Shown here one piece after another: positions 48,985 through 57,939 of a stretch of 64,000 nucleotides of DNA. Below the pieces are notes generated by a model, which was given only the letters and a program-made list of their open reading frames with translations, was not told where the DNA came from and did no database searches. Made by a program: the position numbers and the translations under genes. The DNA lies in contig NZ_CP114767.1 in the NCBI RefSeq assembly GCF_027359925.1, forward strand, positions 806,001 through 870,000, written 5' to 3'. The stretch comes from Hymenobacter canadensis. GTDB lineage: Bacteria; Bacteroidota; Bacteroidia; Cytophagales; Hymenobacteraceae. Numbering within the stretch: the stretch's first letter is position 1; each line of letters opens with the position of its first letter.

Positions 48985-49968
48985 TTATTTCTTCACGTAC
49001 ATCACCTCGCGCACGGCATTGATGGTGCGGCTCACGTTCGGCAGCGAGGCCTCAATGAGGGTAGGGGCGTAGGGCAGGGGCACGTCCATGCAGGTCACGC
49101 GCACTACCGGGGCATCGAGGTAGTCGAAGGCGCGGCGCTGCACGGTGTAGGCCAGCTCCGAACTGATGCTGGCCAGCGGCCAGGCTTCCTCTACCACCAC
49201 CATGCGGTTGGTTTTCTTCACGGAGTTCACCAGCGTGTCGTAGTCAATCGGACGTACGGAGCGCAGGTCGATTACTTCGGCTTCGATGCCTTCCTTGGAC
49301 AGCTCGTCGGCGGCGGCCAGGGCAATCTTCATCATCTTGCCGAAGCTCACCAGCGTCACCGATTTGCCTTCGCGCACGATGTTGGCTTTGCCGATTTCCA
49401 GCAGGTACTCTTCCTCCGGCACCTCGCCTTTGTCGCCGTACATCTGCTCCGATTCCATGAAAATCACTGGATCCGGGTCACGGATGGCGCTTTTTAGCAG
49501 ACCTTTAGCATCATAAGGGTTGGAAGGAACTACCACTTTCAGGCCGGGCGTGTTGGCAAACCAGTTCTCGAAGTTCTGCGAGTGCTGGCTGCTAAGCATG
49601 CCGGCGCTGCCCGTTGGGCCGCGGAATACGATGGGGCAGGAGTACTGCCCGCCAGACATCGAATAGATTTTGGCGGCCGAGTTAATCACTTGGTCAATGG
49701 CCACCAACGAGAAGTTGAAGGTCATAAACTCAATGACCGGAATCAGGCCGTTGATGGCCGCGCCTACGCCGATGCCGGCAAAGCCCAGCTCGGCAATCGG
49801 GGTGTCAATCACGCGCTCCGGGCCAAACTCGTCCAGCATGCCCTGGCTTACTTTGTAGGCGCCGTTGTATTCGGCTACTTCTTCGCCCATCAGGAACACG
49901 CGCGGGTCGCGGCGCATTTCTTCGGACAGGGCTTCACGCAGGGCTTCCCGGAATTGGATGGTCCGCAT
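48985..49968 (-). CDS. pdhB: Pyruvate dehydrogenase E1 component, beta subunit
   Basis: A 327-residue transketolase-like subunit that, with the alpha subunit, decarboxylates pyruvate with thiamine diphosphate. Recognisable strings are MRTIQFREALREALSEEMRR, FLMGEEVAEYNGAYKVSQGM, GPERVIDTPIAELGFAGIGV and FRGPTGSAGMLSSQHSQNFE. IDLRSVRPIDYDTLVNSVKK and the C-terminal MDVPLPYAPTLIEASLPN follow. Branched-chain E1 beta is close in sequence, but the GMLSSQHSQ form fits PDH. The alpha subunit is not in the window. Confidence 0.93.
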   Translation of the reverse strand: MRTIQFREALREALSEEMRRDPRVFLMGEEVAEYNGAYKVSQGMLDEFGPERVIDTPIAELGFAGIGVGAAINGLIPVIEFMTFNFSLVAIDQVINSAAKIYSMSGGQYSCPIVFRGPTGSAGMLSSQHSQNFENWFANTPGLKVVVPSNPYDAKGLLKSAIRDPDPVIFMESEQMYGDKGEVPEEEYLLEIGKANIVREGKSVTLVSFGKMMKIALAAADELSKEGIEAEVIDLRSVRPIDYDTLVNSVKKTNRMVVVEEAWPLASISSELAYTVQRRAFDYLDAPVVRVTCMDVPLPYAPTLIEASLPNVSRTINAVREVMYVKK

Positions 49969-50059
49969 AGTCTGTGGCAGTTCGAAAGTCAGAATGAAAA
50001 AGCCGGGCTAGCCGGCGCGTAAAGCTACAACGAGTAGCGCGGTTGGGCAAATAACCACT

Positions 50060-50223
50060 TGTCATTGCGAGCGGAACGAAGCAATCCTTCCTCTTAATTT
50101 GCTGAGCAGCCCTTCGCAGAAAGCCTCCATTGGTAAGTCGCTAACCCATTGCTGGGAGAACTTTGCGATGAGGAAAGTGTGTGCTGCGAGGGGAAGGATT
50201 GCTTCGCTCCGCTCGCAATGACA
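50060..50223. repeat. Long inverted repeat (GTCATTGCGAGC family)
   Basis: TGTCATTGCGAGCGGAACGA (arm 50060-50091) pairs with 50192-50223 with a few mismatches; the 100-base loop contains further stems. It ends five bases before the stop codon of the TPR lipoprotein gene and fills the pdhB upstream gap. Confidence 0.85.
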
Positions 50224-50227
50224 GCCT

Positions 50228-52036
50228 TTACCGCAGCGTCTCCAGAAACACCTTACCGCTGGCGTAATCCATGAATTCCAGGTCCTCAACGGCGCGGTTG
50301 GCATATTTGCGGTCCAGCTGCACGGCGCGGCGCAGGTTCTCGCCCAGTTTCGCTTCGTCTTTCTGGCGGGCGGCTACAACGGCTAGGCAGTAGTAGGCCA
50401 GCGGGTCGTTGGGCTGCAGCGTGAGGGCCTCCTGGTAGATGCCTGCGGCGCCGTCGTAGTTGCCCTTGAGCAGATAGATCAGGGCGCGGTTCATGGTATT
50501 CTGGTAGCTCTTGGCGCTGTAGCTGAGGCTGCCCAGCGCATCATCAATCTGCCCGATTTCGATTTCCAGCGCGGCTTTGTCGGCAAATACTTTGTCGAGG
50601 ACCGGGCGGGCGCCGCCGAGCTTGATGGCGTAGTCGTAGTTCTGCAGGGCCTCCAGCTTGTCGCCGGCGCGGTGGTAGGCGGTGGCCACGCGGTAGAACA
50701 TGGTGGCCGTGGGGTTGCGGTGCGCCGCCAGCGTGAAATTGACGGCCGCGCGGCGCAGGTAGGCCTTACGCACCTTGTCGCTGACTTCCTTTTCGGAGCG
50801 CTGCAGCAGCACCACGGCCAGGTTGTGGTAGGCCTCCCAACGGCCCGTAGTGGCGGCCGAAGTTTCGTAGATGCGCTGCTTTTCGGCCAGCAGCGGCGTG
50901 AGCGTGGCCGAGTAGCGCAGCTCCTCCGGCGTGAGGGCATCCACTTCCAGCTGCTTGTCGACAATCTTCTTGGATAGCAGGTAGATTTCCGAATCGTAGC
51001 GCTTGGGAGCCGTGTACTGCACGGCCACCGTACCGAAGCGCATGACAGGGTAGATGTACTGCTCCAGGTAGTCGAAGAACGACAAGCTGTGCAGGCTTTT
51101 CTCCTTCTGGGCGTAGGTGCCGGGCGTGTCGTTGATGAGCAGCAGCACCGAATCGACCTGCGCAGGCTTTAGCGCCGACTCCTGCACCTTGTTCAAAAAC
51201 AGGTCCCAGCGGCGGTGGTAGGCTTCGGTTTCGAAGTCGATGTCGCGCACCTGGTTGAGGTAGGAGTCGGTGTCGACGCGGTTTTTGTAGTAGCGCTGCA
51301 GCGCCTGCACCCGCTTGTCGGCCAAGCGCAAGTCGTGGGCATCGAGCGAGTCGGGCGAGTGACCGGCCACAATCATCACCTTCTCGGTGCGCTGGTTAGC
51401 CTCGATAAAGTCTTCCAGCGCTGCTACGTTGGTGCCCAGGAAATTGCGGATTTCCGAGCGGCCGGCGTCGAAGAAGAACGGCAGCACGCGGGTGCCGCTC
51501 ATGTTGTTGTCGGCCAGTTCGGGCAGCAGGCCAATGGCCGTGTCCTGGCGCACTACCAGGCGGCCGGTGCTGGCCACGCCCCGCGCCAGCCGGGTTTCCT
51601 GGCCTTTGAGGCGCTTGCCTTTCGGTTTCAGCTCCCGCACTTCGGCCAGGGCCAGCAGCTGGCCGGGGTTTTTGTTGGGCGCATACGGGAAGGAAAGCTG
51701 CTTTTTGATGACCAGCTGATCCTTCTTGTCCTCGTCGTAGACGTACTCGCCCGACTGGAAGCTGAGGCGGCCCAGCGTATCCTCGCGTAGGCCGTTGTCG
51801 TAGACGTAGCGCAGGTTGAGGCCGTAGGCGGCGCCTTTTTTGAGGTGGCTGGCCGGCACGCGGGCTGTTACTTCAAACAGCACGTTTTCGCCGTTGCTTT
51901 CGAGTACTGCGGGCTGCACGCTCACTTGCTGGCCGCTTTGCGCAACCTTCAGCATCCTGGGCAGCGTACAAGCAGGGAGCGTACCGGCCAGGGCCAGCAG
52001 CAGAATAGAAAGATTACGGGGCAACGGGCTTCTCAT
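50228..52036 (-). CDS. TPR/OmpA-like outer membrane lipoprotein
   Basis: A 602-residue lipoprotein: signal peptide ending GTLPAC, so Cys23 is the likely lipid anchor. Beta-rich domain about 30-170. An OmpA-like fold follows at about 185-280 (LPFFFDAGRSEIRNFLGTNV, EKVMIVAGHSPDSLDAHDLR), although spacing differs from classical OmpA_C peptidoglycan-binding sequences. TPR units occupy about 400-600 (WEAYHNLAVVLLQRSEKEVS, PTATMFYRVATAYHRAGDKL, NPLAYYCLAVVAARQKDEAK-type). The layout suggests a gliding/T9SS or peptidoglycan-linked outer-membrane role; the specific function is unknown. Confidence 0.78.
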   Translation of the reverse strand: MRSPLPRNLSILLLALAGTLPACTLPRMLKVAQSGQQVSVQPAVLESNGENVLFEVTARVPASHLKKGAAYGLNLRYVYDNGLREDTLGRLSFQSGEYVYDEDKKDQLVIKKQLSFPYAPNKNPGQLLALAEVRELKPKGKRLKGQETRLARGVASTGRLVVRQDTAIGLLPELADNNMSGTRVLPFFFDAGRSEIRNFLGTNVAALEDFIEANQRTEKVMIVAGHSPDSLDAHDLRLADKRVQALQRYYKNRVDTDSYLNQVRDIDFETEAYHRRWDLFLNKVQESALKPAQVDSVLLLINDTPGTYAQKEKSLHSLSFFDYLEQYIYPVMRFGTVAVQYTAPKRYDSEIYLLSKKIVDKQLEVDALTPEELRYSATLTPLLAEKQRIYETSAATTGRWEAYHNLAVVLLQRSEKEVSDKVRKAYLRRAAVNFTLAAHRNPTATMFYRVATAYHRAGDKLEALQNYDYAIKLGGARPVLDKVFADKAALEIEIGQIDDALGSLSYSAKSYQNTMNRALIYLLKGNYDGAAGIYQEALTLQPNDPLAYYCLAVVAARQKDEAKLGENLRRAVQLDRKYANRAVEDLEFMDYASGKVFLETLR

Positions 52037-52193
52037 ACAGGGCGAATCGGGGCGGAATTTCCAACAACAAACGCAAAACCGCGGGAGGGAGACGTATCTT
52101 CGAAAGAAATTACCCTGCTTCCGCTTGCTTGCGCTATCGTATCGTGCTATCTTGTACCAGGTTAGCAGCAGACCTCACTTACCACCAACCGTT

Positions 52194-52412
52194 ATGAAAC
52201 GACTTACCGACTACATCGAAAAGCAGAGCTTTGGTGTCTGCAACTCCTTGGGCAACCGGTTGGGCTTTTCCACGGGAAGCGTCCGGCTGTCGTTTGTCTA
52301 TGCCTCGTTCTTCACCTTTGGCTCGCCCATTGTGTTGTACTTCGCGCTGGCCTTCTGGATGAACGTACGCCGCGCCATGCGCCGGCAGCGCAGCACCGTC
52401 TGGGATTTGTAA
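52194..52412 (+). CDS. Small PspC-domain membrane protein
   Basis: A 72-residue protein. The PspC pattern is clear: a short N-terminal amphipathic part (RLTDYIEKQSFGVCNSLGNR) and one or two membrane segments (SVRLSFVYASFFTFGSPIVL, YFALAFWMNV), then a basic tail RRAMRRQRSTVW. PspC proteins take part in phage-shock-type envelope stress responses; here the partner genes are absent. The ATG at 52194 is used; a TATCTTGT word at 52149-52156 is a possible -7 box. Confidence 0.85.
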   Translation: MKRLTDYIEKQSFGVCNSLGNRLGFSTGSVRLSFVYASFFTFGSPIVLYFALAFWMNVRRAMRRQRSTVWDL

Positions 52413-52446
52413 GCTGATCAGTAGACTTTACTACAAATGATTTCTA

Positions 52447-52477
52447 AGCCTGCTCCTGCAAAAGGGCAGGCTTTTTT
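52447..52477 (+). terminator. Terminator of the PspC gene
   Basis: AGCCTGC-TCCTGCAAAAGG-GCAGGCT followed by TTTTT, about 35 bases after the PspC stop. Confidence 0.8.
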
Positions 52478-52567
52478 GTATCGCAGATTTTGTAGATTAA
52501 GAAAGGGGATTTCACAGATTCCTTCGTCGGTAATTTCCGCAAGCTGCCTACACTGTATGCCTGCTGC

Positions 52568-53641
52568 TCAGGTCAATAACTCCGCATCCAGCTCCGAAAA
52601 CTTCCGCCGTCCCTGCGCGAAATAGGCCCACACCAGACTTCCGCGATACACGCCGGGGCGCTCTGCCAGCGTGAGCCGGGGTGGAAACTGCTGCCGCTTC
52701 TGTTTCCAGTAGGTGCGGCGGCGGTAGAAGTCGCGTTGGGCCCGCAGGATGGCGCGGGCGTCGGCGGTGGCCCCCTGCAGCAGGAAGCGCAGGGCCGCTA
52801 CCCAGTCGAGCAGCACCCGCACGGCCACCGTGCTGGCCAGCTCCGCCGGGTGCGTGTTCTTATAGACCAAGGCCATGCCGTTGCGGAAGTTGAGGTAGGT
52901 TTTACGTGGGTTGGACTTATGCAGCGTGCCGCCACCCACGTGAAATACCGTGCTGCCACCGTGGTACCACACCTCGTGGCCGGCATTCCAGAGCCGCCAG
53001 CACAAGTCGATTTCCTCCATGTGAGCGAAAAACTCGGGTTCCAGGCCACCCAGCGCGTGCCAGCTGCTCAGGCGCACTGCCATGCAGGCGCCGGTGGCCC
53101 AGGCCACCGGCCGGGCGTCGTCGTACTGGCCGTGGTCGGCTTCGAGCGTATCGAAGAGGCGGCCGCGGCAGAAGGGGTAGCCCAGCCGGTCGAGGTAGCC
53201 GCCGCCAGCCCCGGCGTATTCGAACTGCGTCTGGTCGGCGTAGGCCCGGATTTTGGGCTGCACGGCGGCCACACTGGGGCGTTGCTCCAGCAGCTGGCGC
53301 AGCGGCTGCAGCCAACCCGGCGTCACTTCTACATCGGAGTTGAGCAGCACGGCGTACTGAAATGCGGCGGGCAGCTGCCGCAGGGCCTGGTTGTAGCCTT
53401 CGCAGAAACCCAGATTAGCAGCGTGCCGAAGCACCTGCACCGCTGGAAATTCGCGCGCCAGCACCGCCACCGAATCGTCGGTAGAGGCGTTATCAACCAC
53501 CCAAACGGTAGCCGCGTGGTTGTGAGCCAGCACCGACGGCAGAAACTGCCGCAGCAGGGCCGCGCCGTTCCAGTTCAGCACCACCACCGCCACATCGGCG
53601 CAGGTAGCCACCGCAGATTCCGGGGAACTGCTAGAGGCCAA
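52568..53641 (-). CDS. Glycosyltransferase family 2
   Basis: A 357-residue GT2 enzyme, rhamnosyltransferase-like. VAVVVLNWNGAALLRQFLPS and VVDNASTDDSV mark the UDP/dTDP-sugar site, NLGFCEGYNQALRQ the helix after it, and LLNSDVEVTPGWL the DXD position. HMEEIDLCWRLWNAGHEVWY holds the acceptor-side acidic motif. It acts at the cytoplasmic face in surface glycan synthesis. The TTG at 53641 overlaps the ybaB stop by 11 bases; a GTG at 53611 is an alternative start that avoids the overlap and still keeps the first strand. Confidence 0.85.
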   Translation of the reverse strand: MASSSSPESAVATCADVAVVVLNWNGAALLRQFLPSVLAHNHAATVWVVDNASTDDSVAVLAREFPAVQVLRHAANLGFCEGYNQALRQLPAAFQYAVLLNSDVEVTPGWLQPLRQLLEQRPSVAAVQPKIRAYADQTQFEYAGAGGGYLDRLGYPFCRGRLFDTLEADHGQYDDARPVAWATGACMAVRLSSWHALGGLEPEFFAHMEEIDLCWRLWNAGHEVWYHGGSTVFHVGGGTLHKSNPRKTYLNFRNGMALVYKNTHPAELASTVAVRVLLDWVAALRFLLQGATADARAILRAQRDFYRRRTYWKQKRQQFPPRLTLAERPGVYRGSLVWAYFAQGRRKFSELDAELLT

Positions 53642-53960
53642 ATCCGCCGAGGTCGAGGCCGGGAATGTTGGGAATCAGGCCGCTGGTTTTGCGCTTCAGC
53701 TCCTCTTTGGCTTTGTCGCCGGCCTCATCAAGGGCCTTGTTCACGGCGGCTACCACCAGGTCGGCCAGCATTTCGCGGTCGGAAAGCAGCGAATCGTCGA
53801 TTTCGAGCTTGATTACCCGGCGCTGGCCGTTGGCTGTGGCGCGCACCAGGCCGCCGCCAGCCTCGCCGGTAGCCGTTACAAACTGCATTTCCTGCTGGGC
53901 CTGCTGCATTTTCTCCTGCAGCTCTTTCATTTTGCCCATCATGCCCATCATATCAAACAT
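53631..53960 (-). CDS. ybaB: YbaB/EbfC nucleoid-associated protein
   Basis: A 109-residue small DNA-binding protein: MFDMMGMMGKMKELQEKMQQ, then VRATANGQRRVIKLEIDDSL and DLVVAAVNKALDEAGDKAKE, matching YbaB. Members are usually next to dnaX and recR; here it overlaps a glycosyltransferase gene, which suggests translational coupling rather than functional association. C-terminal GLIPNIPGLDLGGFGL is typical of Bacteroidota versions. Confidence 0.92.
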   Translation of the reverse strand: MFDMMGMMGKMKELQEKMQQAQQEMQFVTATGEAGGGLVRATANGQRRVIKLEIDDSLLSDREMLADLVVAAVNKALDEAGDKAKEELKRKTSGLIPNIPGLDLGGFGL

Positions 53961-54220
53961 AGGTTTCGCGTCGTTATTTCCGGCGAGCCGGAAAGGGGTT
54001 AGAAAAGTGACGGTTGCCGGGGCTGCCTCACCGCCAAGCCAGCCGGGAGAAGCACACTATAGCATCCGGTTTGCAACAGCTCAGCCAGTAAACCGGGTAA
54101 GCCGGGCGCAATTTACGGTACACATACGCCCAAAAGGCAACAAGCAGCGGACAGAACTCCGGAAGTTGCCTTATATACATGAAGATTCATTCATGCATAA
54201 AGGCAAAAAAAGTACTGTCC

Positions 54221-54565
54221 TTACAGGAAGGTGCAAGCGGCCAGACACTGAATAACGTCGACCACTTCCCGCATTTTCAGGCTGTAAAACACGTTTTTGC
54301 CCTCGCGCGAGCTGCTTAGAATCCCTTTCAGCTTCATGCCGGAAAGGTGATGCGACGCCAGGCTCTGCTCCACACTCAGCCGCTCACAGATATCGTTCAC
54401 CGACAGGCTGTCGTGCTGGGCCAGCAGTTGCACGATGGCAATGCGGGTAGGATGCGCCGTAGTCTTGAGAATGAACGCCACCTTCTCCATCTTCTCGACA
54501 GACATGTTCAAGTCGGTGGCAATATCAGCGGGAGAATTGGAAGCCATAAGGTGCTGCAAGTGCAT
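54221..54565 (-). CDS. ArsR-type winged-helix regulator
   Basis: A 114-residue winged-helix repressor/sensor: AFILKTTAHPTRIAIVQLLA, then the recognition helix SVEQSLASHHLSGMKLKGIL, and the wing SSSREGKNVFYSLK. A C-terminal pair of cysteines (CLAAC) may bind a metal or react with oxidants; the ELCVCDL metal site of ArsR/SmtB is replaced by SVNDICERL. Start could be ATG 54565 or ATG 54547. No target gene is obvious next to it. The 53961-54220 gap before it shows nothing I can support. Confidence 0.85.
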   Translation of the reverse strand: MHLQHLMASNSPADIATDLNMSVEKMEKVAFILKTTAHPTRIAIVQLLAQHDSLSVNDICERLSVEQSLASHHLSGMKLKGILSSSREGKNVFYSLKMREVVDVIQCLAACTFL

Positions 54566-54626
54566 GGTCAGTTGTTCATAAGCACAGGGGTCGACCGCAA
54601 ATATCTTCGGTCCTGGCTGCCCTGAC

Positions 54627-54675
54627 CTGCCGGGGCAGGCTACCGAGTGTCCTCCGCAGCCTGCCCCAGCGGCAG
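54627..54675. repeat. GC-rich inverted repeat
   Basis: CTGCCGGGGCAGGCT (54627-54641) pairs with AGCCTGCCCCAGCGGCAG (54658-54675) with a small bulge. Located upstream of the ArsR-type gene on its strand and so a candidate operator or structured palindrome. Confidence 0.6.
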
Positions 54676-54805
54676 CAATATTAGTGATTTGCAGCAGGCC
54701 CGCCTATTATGCAGCAGGTTTGCCAATAAAAGGCCGCGGCTCGCGCCGTCTCCCACGGCTTGCCTGGCCTGCCAGATACAGCGCGAACCACGGCCGCCCC
54801 GGACA

Positions 54806-55717
54806 CTACATCAGATAAAACGTGTCGGAGGTGAGGGTAGCGGGCACGTTCGGTTCCTGCAGCAGCTGCTTGAGGTTGATTTCGACGTTGCGGGCAATGG
54901 CCGTGACCGGCGTATCGGTGGGGGCATTGTTGAACGGGTCCTGCAGGTAGCGGGCGGTGCGCTCGATCAGGAAGAAGGTGGACGCAATGAGAAGTAGTAC
55001 AGGAACCTCCCAGAACCCCATCGACTCTACCAGGCTCAGCGACAAGGTGCCCAGAAACAGGTAGATCAGGAAATGCACCAGCAGCCGATAGTTGGCCGGA
55101 AATACGGTGCTCTTGATGCGTTCGGCCTGGCCCATCGACTCGCACAGGCGCACCAGCGTGGAATCCAGCTGCACCTGCTGAAAGGTATTGATGGTCTGCC
55201 GCTGATGCAGCTCCCTGAACTGAGCGGCGTGTAGCGCCAGCAACGCCAGAGGGCGGTTGTTCTGGGTTTTGGCATAGGCTAGCTCTGGCTCCGGCAGAAA
55301 CTTTGCCAGCGAAGCCAGCGGGTCTTGTCCGCGCAACGATTCGCCCAGGCTGTAGCACCAGGCAATCTGGCGGTGGGCCACCGCAGTGAGCTGGCTGGCG
55401 GCCTCGTGCGGGGGTAGCCCGTCAGCCTGCTGAAAGCTGCGCACCTGCAGCACCAGCGTCCGCGAGTCGTTCACAACGGCGCCCCATATTTTGCGGCCTT
55501 CCCACCACCGCTCGTACGACTGGCTAACGTTGAAGGCCAGCAGCAGCGAGATGGAGCTGCCCAGGATAGTGGCCAGCTGCAGCGGTATCTCTGGCAGGTA
55601 GCTGCTGAAAAACCACTTCAGCACCTGGAAAATGATAGAAATGAGCAGCACCCGCAGAATGTCGGGCAGGATGCGCTTGAAAATGTAGTAAACGGGAAGC
55701 TTGACGTCGAGCAGCAT
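54806..55717 (-). CDS. Bestrophin family anion channel
   Basis: A 303-residue membrane protein of the bacterial bestrophin (UPF0187) family, pentameric chloride/anion channels in characterised members. Key parts are the first two helices (VLLISIIFQVLKWFFSSYLP), the pore region LATILGSSISLLLAFNVSQS with YERWWEGRKIWGAVVNDSRT, and the ER-like QDPFNNAPTDTPVTAIARNV near the end. The protein probably sits in the inner membrane. Monocistronic; no transport partner nearby. Confidence 0.9.
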   Translation of the reverse strand: MLLDVKLPVYYIFKRILPDILRVLLISIIFQVLKWFFSSYLPEIPLQLATILGSSISLLLAFNVSQSYERWWEGRKIWGAVVNDSRTLVLQVRSFQQADGLPPHEAASQLTAVAHRQIAWCYSLGESLRGQDPLASLAKFLPEPELAYAKTQNNRPLALLALHAAQFRELHQRQTINTFQQVQLDSTLVRLCESMGQAERIKSTVFPANYRLLVHFLIYLFLGTLSLSLVESMGFWEVPVLLLIASTFFLIERTARYLQDPFNNAPTDTPVTAIARNVEINLKQLLQEPNVPATLTSDTFYLM

Positions 55718-55882
55718 AGGCAGAAAACAGGTACAACTGAAATCTGCCTACGCAAAAACGGATGGTTGCGCTACATTTTCGGTAGTGTATCCCGGATAAA
55801 GGCACGGTTTCTACCACGCTGCTACTGCTGGCAACTGTCTTTGCCAAGCCTGGCAAAATCCCCTCTGCGGGTGCAGGCGGGC

Positions 55883-57832
55883 CTACTTTACTATCGTGAC
55901 GGTGCCGTGCTGCACTACGGTTTTGCCCGCAGCATCCACGGCCTCAAACCGCCAGACGTAGGCCCCCAACACTGGCGGCTGGCCCCGGATGCGGCCGTCC
56001 CAGGCTTGGGTGCGGTCGGTGCCGCGGAACACTTCCTGGCCGTTGCGGTCCACCACTGTGAAGGTGTAGGTGCGAAGAAAGCGGCCTTTCACTTCCAGTA
56101 CATCGTTGAGGCCGTCGCCGTTGGGGGTGAAGGCCGTCGGAACGTAGGCTTCGAGGGGGCGCACCACGCTGGCAATGTTGGAGTAGCTGGCGGCGGGCAG
56201 GCCCGCGCCCGTCACTTCTAGGCGGTAGCGCACGGCCTGTAGGTCGGTGGGGGGCAGCTGGTCGAGGTAGGTGCCGCGGGAGCCGACGGCGTAGCTGTTG
56301 CGCACCGAGTTGTCGGGGTTGAGCACCAGCAGGCGGTAGCGCAGCGAGTCGGTGGCAGCTGGCGCGCCCCGCAGCCCCGACCATCGCAGCCGCACCGCTG
56401 AGTTGCGGGTGCCGGCCAGCTCGGCCGCCAGCACGGCCGGGCAGAAGGCCGCACTGGCCGCCGAGCGGTTGGCGCAGTCGTCCTCGAACCGCACCTGGTA
56501 GCACGGCGCCAAATCCGGGCTGTAGCTGGCCAGCGAATCGCGGAGCGCGCGGGCCGCCGTGGTACCCAGCACGGTGTTGTCGCGCAGGTAGGTGAGCTGG
56601 CCGGTGCTGGGGAAGCGGGCCACGCTGGCCGTCAGCACCACCCGGTTGCGCTCATCGAAAGTAGCCACCAGCCGTGGTGTGGCCGGCGCCTGCGTGGCCG
56701 CGGCCAGCACCGAAACGGCCTCCGAAACTGACGTGACGCCGCCCGCATACCGCGCCGTGAGGCGGTAGGTGTAGCGGATGCCGCAGGCCACGGCCGTATC
56801 GGAGTAGGAGCGGGCGGTGGGCGGCGGGGCGGGCAGGGCAGTGCCATTGCGCGTCAGCTCGTAGGTGGCAGGGCTGGGGCCGAACTGCCACGCCAGCTCG
56901 TTGCGGCGCTCAGCCGGCTGAACCGTCAGCGTGAGCGTGCTCACCGGTTCGGAAACAGCTTGAGCCTGCTGGCAGATGTCGGTGCGGCGCAGGCGGTAGT
57001 AGCCGGGGCGGCCGGCCGGTACCGTGAAGCCGCTCAGGCCGTTGGCCACGGCTCCCGGTACTGCCTGAAAAGTAGTTGGCGCGGTGAAATCGGCCTGCTC
57101 GACGGTGTATAAGTAGCCGGCAACCAGCGGCGCGGTTTCCAGAACCACTGAACTGCCCTGCACACTCAGGCGCTGAATAACCAGCGGCCCCGGCGCGGCC
57201 AGCTGCAGCAGCGGCTGCGTGGCCGAGCGGGTGCACAGGTCGCTGTCGGAGTAGACGCCGGCCACCGTGATGGACGTGGCGCCGGCTGGCACCGCAAACG
57301 TGCGCACCTGCCCGGGCTGGGCCGCAAACGTGCTGCTGCCAATCTGGACGGAGTAACTGTTGTAAGGTGCGCCAGGGAGCGTGAGCTGCACGAAGCCCGG
57401 CGAGCAGGCCGCCGCCGTGAAGGCCGGTATCGGGTTGTCGTAGACTTCAAATACCCGGAAATAGATGGTGGAAACGCCGCCGCCCGCCTGCGCTTGGCCG
57501 TTCTCGGTGACCGTGACGGGGCCGGCAGCGGTGGGCGTGTAGATGAAAGGCGAGGGGCGCAGGCCGGGGCCGCAGGGGTTAGGGTAAGTGTTGGTGCCCG
57601 GCAGTACTTGGTAGAAGTATACCAGCGGCGGCCGGCCCGCGCATAGGTCAAACCGGACGGCCCGGCCCACGCACAGCTTTTCCACGATGCGATTAGTCAG
57701 CACATCCACGGCCACGAAGGTGCAGGCGGGCGGGTTCGGCGACGAGGTGCAGGGCTGGGCCAGGGCCGGCGCCTTGGTGGCCAGCAGCGCCCCCAGCAAC
57801 AACCAGAGGTAGAGAAACTTCACGGAACGCAT
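55883..57832 (-). CDS. Secreted protein with T9SS type-B (gliding motility) sorting domain
   Basis: A 649-residue exported protein. Signal peptide MRSVKFLYLWLLLGALLATKAPALA. The body has beta-sandwich repeats with cysteines (residues about 25-330) and fibronectin-like modules (RRNELAWQFGPSPATYELTR, ELAGTRNSAVRLRWSGLRGA). The end, YVPTAFTPNGDGLNDVLEVK and GTDRTQAWDGRIRGQP, is the gliding-motility-associated C-terminal domain of type-B T9SS cargo. Type-B cargo remains at the cell surface by other links than type-A. Function unknown. ATG 57832 chosen for the signal peptide. Confidence 0.85.
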   Translation of the reverse strand: MRSVKFLYLWLLLGALLATKAPALAQPCTSSPNPPACTFVAVDVLTNRIVEKLCVGRAVRFDLCAGRPPLVYFYQVLPGTNTYPNPCGPGLRPSPFIYTPTAAGPVTVTENGQAQAGGGVSTIYFRVFEVYDNPIPAFTAAACSPGFVQLTLPGAPYNSYSVQIGSSTFAAQPGQVRTFAVPAGATSITVAGVYSDSDLCTRSATQPLLQLAAPGPLVIQRLSVQGSSVVLETAPLVAGYLYTVEQADFTAPTTFQAVPGAVANGLSGFTVPAGRPGYYRLRRTDICQQAQAVSEPVSTLTLTVQPAERRNELAWQFGPSPATYELTRNGTALPAPPPTARSYSDTAVACGIRYTYRLTARYAGGVTSVSEAVSVLAAATQAPATPRLVATFDERNRVVLTASVARFPSTGQLTYLRDNTVLGTTAARALRDSLASYSPDLAPCYQVRFEDDCANRSAASAAFCPAVLAAELAGTRNSAVRLRWSGLRGAPAATDSLRYRLLVLNPDNSVRNSYAVGSRGTYLDQLPPTDLQAVRYRLEVTGAGLPAASYSNIASVVRPLEAYVPTAFTPNGDGLNDVLEVKGRFLRTYTFTVVDRNGQEVFRGTDRTQAWDGRIRGQPPVLGAYVWRFEAVDAAGKTVVQHGTVTIVK

Positions 57833-57939
57833 AGAATAGCAGCAGATGAAACGGAGCGGAACCAGGCCAGACCCTAACGCCAAGATACCCACAAACGGCA
57901 TACGCCTGCGCCGCCGGACCTGGCCGCGTGCTCAGCGCG

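Noticed and set aside
53952..53961. TATGTTTG at the ybaB start
   Set aside because: The word is formed by the coding sequence Met-Phe-Asp itself, so its match to the -7 consensus is probably chance.
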